64,000 nt of DNA from Alphaproteobacteria bacterium. GTDB lineage: Bacteria; Pseudomonadota; Alphaproteobacteria; CACIAM-22H2. Below the pieces are notes generated by a model, which was not told where the DNA came from, did not search any database, and saw only the letters and a list, made by a program, of their open reading frames with translations. Each line of letters begins with the position of its first letter. Within the stretch, counting starts at the first letter, position 1. Positions 46,822 through 55,062 of this stretch are shown here, one piece after another. A program made the translations under genes and the position numbers. The stretch is from the NCBI GenBank assembly GCA_016793165.1, contig JAEULA010000089.1, positions 1 through 64,000 of the forward strand, in the 5' to 3' direction.

Positions 46822-47847
46822 ATGTCGCCCTCGCCCGCCGCCTCCCTCGCCGAGATCCGACGCCTCGTCGCCGATCTGCCCGGACCGGATCTCGCGACCC
46901 GAACGAAGGCGGTGGCCCGCGAGTCGACATTGACCAAGCCGCCCGGCGCGCTCGGCCGGCTCGAGGCGCTCGCCGAATGGATGTCCACATGGCAGGGCAA
47001 GCATCCGCCGCAGCTGCGCCGTCCGCGCATCGCGGTCTTCGCCGGCAACCACGGCATCGCCGCGCGCGGCGTCTCGGCCTATCCGCCGGCGGTCACGGGG
47101 CAGATGGTCCGGAACTTCATCGCCGGCGGCGCCGCCGTGAACCAGATCTGCCGCAGCGTCGACGCCGACCTGCGCGTCTACGAGATGTCGCTCGAGACGC
47201 CGACGGCCGACTTCACGATCGAGCCGGCGATGAGCGACGAGGAATGCGCCCGCGCCATGGCCTACGGGATGATGGCGGTCGAGTCGGGCATCGACCTTCT
47301 GGCGGTCGGCGAGATGGGCATCGCCAACACGACCGCGGGCGCGGCGCTCTGCCACGCGCTGTTCGGCGGCACGCCCGCGGACTGGACCGGCCCCGGCACC
47401 GGCGTCGCCGGCGACGCGCTCCAGCGCAAGCAGGCGGTCGTCGCCGCCGGCGTCGCGCGCCATGCCGCCGAGGCTGGCGGCGACGGCCTCGAGATCCTGC
47501 GCCGTCTCGGCGGCTACGAGCTCGCCGCGATCGCCGGTGCGGTGATCGCGGCCCGCCTTGCGCGCGTTCCGGTGCTGCTCGACGGCTACACCGCGACGGC
47601 GGCCGCCGCGACGCTGACGCGGCTGGATCCGCGCCTGCTCGACCATTGCCAGGTCGGCCATCTCTCCGCGGAGCCCGCCCATGCACGGCTCTGCGCGCAG
47701 TTGGGGCTGCGCCCGCTGCTCGACCTCGGCATGCGGCTGGGCGAGGGGTCGGGCGCGGCGCTGGCCGTCGCCATCCTGCGCGCGGCGGTCGAATGCCATG
47801 CCGGCATGGCGACCTTCGGCGACGCGGGCGTGAGCGGGCCCGCCTAG
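46822..47847 (+). CDS. cobT: Nicotinate-nucleotide-dimethylbenzimidazole phosphoribosyltransferase (CobT)
   Basis: A 341 aa enzyme that makes alpha-ribazole phosphate from dimethylbenzimidazole and nicotinate mononucleotide, for the cobalamin lower ligand. Landmarks are TKPPGALGRLE, FAGNHGIAARGVSAYP, GEMGIANTTAGA and the C-terminal MRLGEGSGAALA, whose Glu is the catalytic base. The start was set at the ATG at 46822, since the nine codons upstream are less conserved in appearance. It is divergent from cobS. Confidence 0.95.
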   Translation: MSPSPAASLAEIRRLVADLPGPDLATRTKAVARESTLTKPPGALGRLEALAEWMSTWQGKHPPQLRRPRIAVFAGNHGIAARGVSAYPPAVTGQMVRNFIAGGAAVNQICRSVDADLRVYEMSLETPTADFTIEPAMSDEECARAMAYGMMAVESGIDLLAVGEMGIANTTAGAALCHALFGGTPADWTGPGTGVAGDALQRKQAVVAAGVARHAAEAGGDGLEILRRLGGYELAAIAGAVIAARLARVPVLLDGYTATAAAATLTRLDPRLLDHCQVGHLSAEPAHARLCAQLGLRPLLDLGMRLGEGSGAALAVAILRAAVECHAGMATFGDAGVSGPA

Positions 47848-47884
47848 GATCGCGCCGCCACGGGCGCGGGCCGGTCGCCGGGAC

Positions 47885-48574
47885 CTAGCGGCGGCACTCC
47901 GCCTCGACGCGGGCGTATTCCTCGGGGGAGTCGATGTCGCGCTGGCGCCGGTTGCGCTCGTCGGTGATCGCCTGCCACATCGCGTTGATGCGCGACTCGG
48001 ACTCGTCGATGAATCGCCGCCGCAGCTCGTCGAGGCCGGTCAGCCGCACCGGGGCCGGCGTGCGCAGGTCGGCGAGGGCGTCGGCCAGACGCGCGCTCAA
48101 CGCGCCCGCGGCCTCCGCCAGCACGGCGTCGTCGACGGCGACGTGCTTGCGCTCGTGCGCCAGCACCGCGGCGTAGCGGCACGTCCGCGGCTGCAGCTCG
48201 CGGGCGAGATAGATCAGTCGCGGTCGCGCCTCGACGCGGATGGCGACCTTGTCGAGCCAGGCGCAGCCGCGGTTCTCCCGTCCGCCCGATTCGACCAGCG
48301 AGGCGACCTCGCGGCTGGCGGTCATGCTCCACAGCGCGCTGTAGAGGCCGAGCGTATGGACGTCGCCCGGCGGGCGCTCGGCCGACTCGCGCGTCAGCTT
48401 CTCGCGCGTCCGGCTGCGGTCGATGCGCGGCTTGGGCGACACGATCTCGATCGTGATCTGCGGCGGCTTCTGCGGGCAGTCGAGCGCCTGCGCCGCCGCG
48501 ATCGGCGCCGGCAGCGCCAGCGCGATCGCGATGGCGATCGCCGCGACGGCAGTCGGGGCCCCGCGTTCACTCAC
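47885..48574 (-). CDS. Putative secreted HExxH-containing protein
   Basis: A 229 aa protein. The signal peptide (GTG start, Ala/Ile-rich core, ending AAAQA) is followed by a region with Cys residues, and VLAHERKHVAVDD supplies an HExxH-like zinc motif (H-E-R-K-H). This resembles the DUF922-type predicted metalloproteases, but the match is by motif only. The GTG start overlaps the ABC-2 permease stop by eight bases (48567-48574), linking it to the exporter. Confidence 0.72.
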   Translation of the reverse strand: MSERGAPTAVAAIAIAIALALPAPIAAAQALDCPQKPPQITIEIVSPKPRIDRSRTREKLTRESAERPPGDVHTLGLYSALWSMTASREVASLVESGGRENRGCAWLDKVAIRVEARPRLIYLARELQPRTCRYAAVLAHERKHVAVDDAVLAEAAGALSARLADALADLRTPAPVRLTGLDELRRRFIDESESRINAMWQAITDERNRRQRDIDSPEEYARVEAECRR

Positions 48575-49361
48575 CGGCGTGCATCAGGCTGCCGCGCTCG
48601 CGGGCGCGCCGGAACGCCCACAGGAACGTCGCGAAACCGAGCGCGATGAACACGACGTCGAGGGCGAGCGCCAGCGCCGCGAGATCCCAGCGGAAGACGC
48701 CGTCGATCATGGCGGCGCGCATGCCCTCGAACACGGCCGTGGTGGGCAGCGACCACGCCGCCGGCAGCAGCCAGGCCGGCAGGGTCGCGACGGGGTAGTA
48801 GACGCCGCTGAGCGGCGCCAGCACGAAGATCGACGCCCACGCGTAGCTCTCGGCGGCGAGGCCGAAGCGCACGAGCAGCCCGCACAGCATCAGCCCGATC
48901 GCCCAGCCGAAGACCAGCAGCAGCACCCAGAAGGCGAGCAGCGGCGCGCCCAGGTCGAAGATCGAATAGTGGAACAGCGGGATGGCCAGCAGCGCGGCGG
49001 GGACGACGCCGATCAGCGAGCGGATGATCGACAGGCACATCAGCGCGCCGGCGAACTCCGACGGCCGCAGCGGGCTGACGAAGAGATTGGCGAAGTTGCG
49101 CGACCACATCTCCTCGAGCAGCGACAGCGTCATGCCGAATTGGCCGCGCACCAGCACGTCCCACAGCAGCACCGCGCCGATGAACACGCCGCCGGCCTGC
49201 GCCACCCAGCTGGACTTGCCGGCCAGGAACTGGGTCATGAACCCCCAGATCGTCACCTGCAGCACCGGCCAGTAGACGAGGTCGAACAGCCGCGTCCACG
49301 ACCCCCGCCAGAGATAAAGGTGCCGCAGCAGCACCGCTCCGATGCGTCCGCCGGCGCTCAT
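48567..49361 (-). CDS. ABC-2 transporter permease
   Basis: A 264 aa inner-membrane protein with about six hydrophobic segments and ABC-2 features (LVYWPVLQVTIWGFMTQFLA, later PLSGVYYPVATLPAWLLP). The start was set at the ATG at 49361. It is the permease partner of the ATPase 206 bases upstream and overlaps the HExxH protein gene by eight bases. It may export a polysaccharide, lipid or drug; the substrate is not known. Confidence 0.88.
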   Translation of the reverse strand: MSAGGRIGAVLLRHLYLWRGSWTRLFDLVYWPVLQVTIWGFMTQFLAGKSSWVAQAGGVFIGAVLLWDVLVRGQFGMTLSLLEEMWSRNFANLFVSPLRPSEFAGALMCLSIIRSLIGVVPAALLAIPLFHYSIFDLGAPLLAFWVLLLVFGWAIGLMLCGLLVRFGLAAESYAWASIFVLAPLSGVYYPVATLPAWLLPAAWSLPTTAVFEGMRAAMIDGVFRWDLAALALALDVVFIALGFATFLWAFRRARERGSLMHAGE

Positions 49362-49566
49362 CGTGCAAGGCCCGTGCGCGTGGCGAGCGCAACCGCGAGG
49401 ATCGCGAAGCGGCGGCGAGGACGGCGGAGGCCGCGCGACCCGCGCGACACGCCGCAATCGCGGCGGCCGATCATGGTCGCGCCTCGGGCACGGCGCGTCT
49501 CCCGGCGATCGCCGCCTGTCATCATGACCTCCGCGGTTGAACGGGAGGCTTGCGGCCGCGAGGGGG
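49362..49566. other. Short spacer between exporter ATPase and permease
   Basis: About 205 bases between the ATPase and permease genes of the same exporter. No gene or clear terminator is seen. It is unusually long for a matched ATPase-permease pair in this window, so a second promoter is possible. Confidence 0.35.
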
Positions 49567-50313
49567 TCATGTCGCCGCCTCGGCGTGAGGGGCGCGGGCG
49601 ATGTCGAGGAAGACCTGCTCCATCGTGGCGCGGCCGAAGCGGGCGAGGAGCTCGGCGGGCGTGCCGCGATCGACGATGCGGCCCTGGCGCATCATCAGGA
49701 CCTGGTCGCAGAGGCGCTCGACCTCGGCCATGTTGTGCGACGCGAGCAGGATCGTCGCGCCGGTCCCGCGCCGATACGCCTCGAGATAGCTGCGGATCCA
49801 GTCGCCGGTGTCGGGATCGAGGCTCGCGGTCGGCTCGTCCAGCAGCAGAAGCTCGGGCGTGTTGATCAGCGCCTTCGCGAGCGCGAGCCGCGTCTTCTGC
49901 CCGGCGGACAGCGAGCCCGACTTGCGGTCGAGGAAATTGCGCAGATGCAGGTCGCCGGCGAGCGTCTCGATCCGCGCGCCGAGCCGCGCCACGCCATAGA
50001 GCCGGCCGAACACCGCGAGGTTCTCGCGCACGGTCAGCCGTGCCGGGAAATCGACATAGGGCGACGAGAAGTTCATCCGCGGCAGCACGCGGTAGCGGTG
50101 GCGGACGATGTCCTCGCCCAGCACTTCGATCGTGCCGCCGGTCGGCAGGACCAGGCCCAGCAGCATCCCGATCGTCGTGGTCTTGCCCGCGCCGTTGCCC
50201 CCGAGCAGGCCGGTGATCGAGCCCCTCGCCACCGCGAAGTCGAGCGAATCGACCGCGGTGACGGCCTCGAATCGCTTGGTCAGGCCCGACGCTTTGATGA
50301 TGGAGGGGGACAT
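49567..50313 (-). CDS. ABC transporter ATP-binding protein
   Basis: A 248 aa ATPase with Walker A LGGNGAGKTTT, signature LSAGQKTRLALAKAL and Walker B LLLLDEPTASLDPD. The Walker A has GGNGAGK in place of the common GPNGAGK. It energises the permease at 48567. The start was set at the ATG at 50313 (MSPS), with GGAGGGGG directly upstream. It is divergent from regB. Confidence 0.9.
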   Translation of the reverse strand: MSPSIIKASGLTKRFEAVTAVDSLDFAVARGSITGLLGGNGAGKTTTIGMLLGLVLPTGGTIEVLGEDIVRHRYRVLPRMNFSSPYVDFPARLTVRENLAVFGRLYGVARLGARIETLAGDLHLRNFLDRKSGSLSAGQKTRLALAKALINTPELLLLDEPTASLDPDTGDWIRSYLEAYRRGTGATILLASHNMAEVERLCDQVLMMRQGRIVDRGTPAELLARFGRATMEQVFLDIARAPHAEAAT

Positions 50314-50368
50314 GGCGTCGTTATATTGGTGGGGGTCGCCTCGTGGCCAGCTTGGAAGCACCCCCCGC

Positions 50369-51664
50369 ATGAGCGTGTCGTCGACCCATCATCCCTTCGA
50401 TCTCACGAACGTCGCCGGCGTGCGGCTGCGGACTCTCGTCTGGGTCCGCTGGGTCGCCATCGCCGGCCAGCTCGGCACCGTCCTCGCCGTGCAGTTCGGG
50501 CTCGCCGTGCCGCTGCCGCTCAATGCGCTGCTGACGGCCATCCTCGCCTCGGCGGTGCTCAACCTGGCACTGACCCTGTGGCGGCCGGTGCAGCGGCTGA
50601 ACGAGCAGGCCACGGCGGTGCTGCTCGCCTGGGACATCGTCCAGCTCGGCGTCCTGGTGTACTTCACCGGCGGGCTCGCCAATCCCTTCGCGCTGCTGCT
50701 GCTCGCGCCCGTCACGATCTCGGCGACCGTCCTCTCCCGCGTCCACACGGTCGCGCTGTGCCTGCTGACGATCGTTCTCGCGACCCTGCTTGCCAGCTTC
50801 CACGTGCCGCTGCACTGGCCCGGCGGCGACCTCGAGTTGCCGATCCTGCACCTGCTCGGCGTCTGGACCGCCGTGGTGGTCGGCTCGATCTTCTTCGCCG
50901 CCTACGCCGGCTGGGTCGCCAGCGAAGCGCGCCGGGCCACCCGCGCGCTTGCCGCCGCCCAGGCCGCCCTGGCGCGCGAACAGCGCCTGGCCGCGGTCGG
51001 CGCGCTGGCGGCCGCGACGGCGCACGAGCTGGGGACGCCGCTGGGGACGATCCACCTCGTCGCGAACGAGATCGCCGACGAGATCACGCCCGACGATCCG
51101 TTGGCCGAGGATGTGGCCCTCCTCAAGAGCGAGGCGGCGCGCTGCCGCGACATCCTCAAGGGCTTGTCCGCCAAGGCCGATCCGGAGGAGAGCCACGGGC
51201 CGCTGTCGCGCCTGCCGCCGGCTGCCCTGATCGAGACGGTGGCCCAGCGCTACCGCCGGCCCGACGTCGCGGTCGAGATCCGGACCGAGGGCATCGAGGT
51301 CCCGTCGCTGCCGCGCTCGCCCGAGTTGTTGCATGGGCTCGCCAATGTGTTGCAGAACGCCATCCAGTTCGCCCGCCGCCGCGTGGAAGCCACGGTGACG
51401 AGCGGGCGCGACGCGCTCGAGGTGACGATCAACGACGACGGTCCCGGGTTTCCGGCGGCTATTCTCGATCACCTCGGCGAGCCGTATGTTTCGACCCGGG
51501 CCCAGGCAGGAGATCACATGGGGCTTGGGGTCTTCATCGCCATCAATCTGCTCGAGCGCTCGGGCGCGAGCCTGGATTTCAGCAACCGGGCGGAGGGCGG
51601 CGCGATGGTGAAGATCCGCTGGCCGCGTGCGCGGCTGGAGACCGTTTCTGGAGGACGACCGTGA
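50369..51664 (+). CDS. regB: Redox sensor histidine kinase RegB
   Basis: A 431 aa membrane kinase of the RegB/PrrB/ActS family, which controls photosynthesis, respiration and carbon/nitrogen fixation genes in alphaproteobacteria. Six hydrophobic segments carry the ubiquinone-binding motif GGLANPF (101-107). The H-box ATAHELGTPLGTI has phospho-His H219. The redox Cys lies 40 residues further on at C259, in AARCRDIL, matching the H225-C265 spacing of Rhodobacter RegB. The ATP domain has NVLQNAIQF and DGPGF. It is followed by regA with a four-base overlap. Confidence 0.93.
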   Translation: MSVSSTHHPFDLTNVAGVRLRTLVWVRWVAIAGQLGTVLAVQFGLAVPLPLNALLTAILASAVLNLALTLWRPVQRLNEQATAVLLAWDIVQLGVLVYFTGGLANPFALLLLAPVTISATVLSRVHTVALCLLTIVLATLLASFHVPLHWPGGDLELPILHLLGVWTAVVVGSIFFAAYAGWVASEARRATRALAAAQAALAREQRLAAVGALAAATAHELGTPLGTIHLVANEIADEITPDDPLAEDVALLKSEAARCRDILKGLSAKADPEESHGPLSRLPPAALIETVAQRYRRPDVAVEIRTEGIEVPSLPRSPELLHGLANVLQNAIQFARRRVEATVTSGRDALEVTINDDGPGFPAAILDHLGEPYVSTRAQAGDHMGLGVFIAINLLERSGASLDFSNRAEGGAMVKIRWPRARLETVSGGRP

Positions 51665-52212
51665 ATACGACGCCCGCACCGACCGAAGACCTGCTGATCA
51701 TCGACGACGACGAGCCGTTCCGCCTGCGGCTTGCCCGCGCCATGGAGAAGCGGGGCTATGTCGTGCGCATGGCCGCGTCGGTGAAGGAGGCGATCGATCG
51801 CGCCTCCGAGCAGGCGCCGCGCTATGCCGTGGTCGACCTGCGCCTGGGCGACGGCAACGGCCTCGACCTGGTGACGACGCTGCGCAAGCTGGCGCCGAAC
51901 GCGCGCATGGTCATCCTGACCGGCTACGGGAACATCGCGACCGCGGTGGCCGCGATGAAGACCGGCGCCGTCGACTACCTGCCCAAGCCCGCCGAGGCGG
52001 ACGCGATCGACGCCGCGCTGCGCGGCAGCGACAAGGCGCTGCCGCCGCCGCCGGACCATCCGATGCCGGCCGACCGCGTGCGCTGGGAGCACATCCTGCG
52101 CGTCTTCGAGCAGTGCGATCGCAACGTCTCCGAGACGGCGCGCCGGCTGAACATGCACCGGCGGACGCTGCAGCGGATCCTCGCCAAGCACGCGCCGCGC
52201 GAGCAGACTTGA
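51661..52212 (+). CDS. regA: Response regulator RegA/ActR
   Basis: A 183 aa two-domain regulator. The receiver has an acidic pocket (DDDE, residues 15-18), phospho-Asp D59 and K109. The characteristic proline linker (LPPPPDHPMPADRV) leads to the Fis-type helix-turn-helix NVSETARRLNMHRRTLQRIL, almost the family consensus. It starts with a GTG that overlaps the regB stop by four bases (GTGA). RegA activates redox-responsive promoters. No senC/prrC gene lies between the pair, unlike in many relatives. Confidence 0.95.
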   Translation: MNTTPAPTEDLLIIDDDEPFRLRLARAMEKRGYVVRMAASVKEAIDRASEQAPRYAVVDLRLGDGNGLDLVTTLRKLAPNARMVILTGYGNIATAVAAMKTGAVDYLPKPAEADAIDAALRGSDKALPPPPDHPMPADRVRWEHILRVFEQCDRNVSETARRLNMHRRTLQRILAKHAPREQT

Positions 52213-53744
52213 GCGAGCGCGCCGGTCCGCTCGCGGCCTTCGCCGGGCTCGTCGCCTTCGGATTCGCGGGACTCCTGCTGGCCACGGCCTTCCGGCCGGG
52301 CGTCGGCCTCTACGGACTGCCCTTCACCGAGGACGGCTTCTACGCCCTCACGATCGCGCGCAACATCGCGGCCGGCCGCGGCATCACGATCGACGGCGAG
52401 GTGTGGACCAACGGCTTCCAGCCGCTCTTCACCTTCCTCGAAGCGGCGTGCTTCCTGGTGGCCCGCGGCGACGAGGCGATCGCCGGGCGCATGATCGTCG
52501 TGCTCTGCTGGTTCGCGCATGTCGTCGGCGCGCTGCTCGCCGGCGGCGTCGCGCTCGACGCCCGCCCCGACGCCGACGGCCGCCTCGTGCGCGCGTTCCT
52601 CGCGGTGGCGCTCTACCTGGCCGCCGCGAAATTCTTCGCCGACTTCTACACCGGGCTCGAGACCGGCCTGCAGCTCGTCATGATACTGGCGCTGTGGCGC
52701 GCGGTGCAGCGCGGGGCGATCGACAGCGTCGCCGGCTGCTTCGGGCTGGGGGTGCTGATCGGCCTCGCGGTCGTCACGCGCATCGACGTCGGGATCCTCG
52801 CCGCCGTCCTCGCGGGGTGGGCGCTGCTGCGCGGCTGGGGCGAGGTGGGTCTCGCGGCCGTCCTGCGGCCCCTGGTCATGGCTCTGGCGGCGAGCGCGAT
52901 CTCCTCGCCATGGTGGCTCTACAACAAGCTGGTCTTCGACAACTGGGTCCCGAGCTCCGGCGCGGCGCAGCAGAGCTGGGCCTTCGACATCGACCGGATC
53001 CTCGAGGGATTGTGGGCGCTGCGTGTCGTGCTGGTGCCCTGGATCTTCGCCTGGGACGCCGAGGCGCTGGCGACCGACCTCGCCCGCAGCGCCATGCTCG
53101 CGCTGGCGCTGGCGCTGTTCCTGTTCATGCCGGCGGGAAGCCGCCGGGCGATGGCGACCGCGGTCGCGCAGCGTACGGCAGGATTCGGCTGGGCGCTGGT
53201 GATCGCGATGGCGGCGCTGGCCGTCTTCTACATCGGCTCGTTCTTCGCCTACTGGTTCTACTTCCGCTATTTCGCGCCGCTGTCGCTGCTGGCCGTCGTC
53301 GGCGTCGCGGTGATCGCCGCCGACTTCGCGACGCGCGGCGCGCTCGGCTCGCTCGCCGTCGCGGCGGCGCTGGTCATCGTGGCGGTTGCCGGCGGCGTCA
53401 TGCCGTGGCGCGCGGTGCAGGGACTGCTCGGCCCCTCCACGCATTACCCCATGGTCGAGCTCGTCGAGCGCAGCGTGCCGGCCGGCGAAGTCGTGGCGGC
53501 GGGGCAGTCCGGCACGCTCGGCTTCTTCCGCAGCCGTGTCGTCAACGTCGACGGCAAGGTCAATCGCGACGCGCTCGACTATCAGGACCGCATGTGGGTC
53601 TATCTCGAGCAGCGCAACATCCGCTGGTTCGTCGACTCGCCCTGGTATGTCGAGCGCATGCTCGGCACCGATCCCGCCAAGCACGGGTGGAGCCTGGTCG
53701 CGGTCGCCGGCGCCGGCGACTTCCGCCTCTATCGCAAGGACTGA
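52209..53744 (+). CDS. Membrane glycosyltransferase-like protein (GT39/ArnT-like)
   Basis: A 511 aa protein with about 10-12 hydrophobic segments. The first loop, FTEDGFYALTIARNIAAGRG, has an acidic pair as in GT39/PMT-type enzymes that use a polyprenyl-phosphate sugar. RFYFAP-like (FYFRYFAPLSLL) follows in the late membrane part, and a soluble C-terminal region ends the chain. The TTG start overlaps the regA stop by four bases (TTGA), so it may be co-transcribed with regBA. Substrate and donor are not known. Confidence 0.78.
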   Translation: MSERAGPLAAFAGLVAFGFAGLLLATAFRPGVGLYGLPFTEDGFYALTIARNIAAGRGITIDGEVWTNGFQPLFTFLEAACFLVARGDEAIAGRMIVVLCWFAHVVGALLAGGVALDARPDADGRLVRAFLAVALYLAAAKFFADFYTGLETGLQLVMILALWRAVQRGAIDSVAGCFGLGVLIGLAVVTRIDVGILAAVLAGWALLRGWGEVGLAAVLRPLVMALAASAISSPWWLYNKLVFDNWVPSSGAAQQSWAFDIDRILEGLWALRVVLVPWIFAWDAEALATDLARSAMLALALALFLFMPAGSRRAMATAVAQRTAGFGWALVIAMAALAVFYIGSFFAYWFYFRYFAPLSLLAVVGVAVIAADFATRGALGSLAVAAALVIVAVAGGVMPWRAVQGLLGPSTHYPMVELVERSVPAGEVVAAGQSGTLGFFRSRVVNVDGKVNRDALDYQDRMWVYLEQRNIRWFVDSPWYVERMLGTDPAKHGWSLVAVAGAGDFRLYRKD

Positions 53745-53918
53745 GCGGCACCGGGCCCGCGCGCGCCGCGGCGCACGCTCCCCCGATCGGCGGAGCGATG
53801 GCCGCTGTCGTGGTCCCGGGCCCCGGCGTCATCATTCCCGGCCCGCGATGCAACCGCCTGAGGCCGACGAACGCGTCGGCATGGCGCGGGGCAGGCGCGA
53901 GGCAAATCGGGGGGACGG

Positions 53919-54953
53919 GTGAGGCGTACGGATCGACTTCGCAAGGTCTTTGCTGCGTCGCCAGCCCTCGCGCTCGCCGTGCTCGGGGCGAGTCCCGTGC
54001 AGTCGGCAACCTTCGTCGATCCGTCGCCGTATCGGCAGGCGAGCGACTCGCCGTTCTCGGGTCCGTTCCGCTGGTTCAGGCTGGAGAGCTTCGAGAGCGG
54101 CACGCTCGCGATCCCGGGTGTGACGGTGTCGACGGGCGCCATCGTGATCGGCCCCGGGCCGTTGACCGACTCGGTCGATGCCGATGACGGCGTGGTGGAT
54201 GGCAGCGGCGGCGGCGGTCATTCGCTCTACTCCGGCGGGACCCTGCGGGAGTTCGTCTTCACCTTCGACCCGGCGGTGCTCGGTGCGCTGCCGACGCATG
54301 CCGGCATCGTCGTGACGGACATCGGCGCCTCGACGCCCGGATTCGGCCGCGGCGGCGTGCATATCCGGATCTCCGAACCGATTCATTCGATCGAAGTCAC
54401 CACGGGAATCGGCAGCTCCTACGGATCGGCGTCGCCGATCTCGAGGCCGAGCGACGATCCGGCGATCGTCGCCGTGTCCGCGTTCCTCGGAGCCCCGAGC
54501 CTGTCGCTTTTCCTCCCCCCAGGGGCCGAGGGAGTGCTGATCGATTCTCGGACCGGCCTGCCCTTCACCGATGGGATCCCGGAGGTCGTGCCCACATCGT
54601 TCGGCGACGGATCGGCCACGGGCGAGACGGCGGAGGACCGCTTCTTCGGCGTGATCGAGCCGCGCGGCATCGCGAGCCTCTCCGTCGTCAGCTTCGACAG
54701 TGCCGATTGGGAGGTCGACCATCTCCAGTTCGGCTTCTCCGCCGAGACGGCCGCCCTGGTGCCGGCGCCGGCCACGACGCTCCTTCTCGGCGTCGGCATG
54801 GCGGCGATGCTGTGCGCGAGAATGTCGGCGCGGTGGCTGTCGGCCGATCGGCCCGACGATGCGGCCGTGAAGAGGCGCAGGCCGCCGGCCCTGGGATCGA
54901 GGCCCGTCGATCGGGCCTCGCCGGCGCCGAATCCGACCGGTCGCCGATGCTGA
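53919..54953 (+). CDS. PEP-CTERM-type protein with a C-terminal extension
   Basis: A 344 aa secreted protein from a GTG start. The signal peptide (RRTDRLRKVFAAS, hydrophobic core, PVQSA) is followed by a Gly/Ser/Thr-rich body without a recognised domain. A sorting-type motif VPAPATTLLLGVGMAAML is followed by a basic ARMSARW. The chain then continues for about 40 residues of Pro/Arg/Ser-rich sequence, which is unusual for sorting substrates. The extension may be cleaved off or may come from a lost stop codon. Confidence 0.75.
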   Translation: MRRTDRLRKVFAASPALALAVLGASPVQSATFVDPSPYRQASDSPFSGPFRWFRLESFESGTLAIPGVTVSTGAIVIGPGPLTDSVDADDGVVDGSGGGGHSLYSGGTLREFVFTFDPAVLGALPTHAGIVVTDIGASTPGFGRGGVHIRISEPIHSIEVTTGIGSSYGSASPISRPSDDPAIVAVSAFLGAPSLSLFLPPGAEGVLIDSRTGLPFTDGIPEVVPTSFGDGSATGETAEDRFFGVIEPRGIASLSVVSFDSADWEVDHLQFGFSAETAALVPAPATTLLLGVGMAAMLCARMSARWLSADRPDDAAVKRRRPPALGSRPVDRASPAPNPTGRRC

Positions 54954-55062
54954 ACCGGGACATTCGGCGCCCTCAGTAGAAACTTAAGGACGGTTTGCCA
55001 TTCTGCCGCGACACGCGTTCGGCCGGTGGCCGCATCGGCGTCGCGCATCCTGGAGACCGTTC

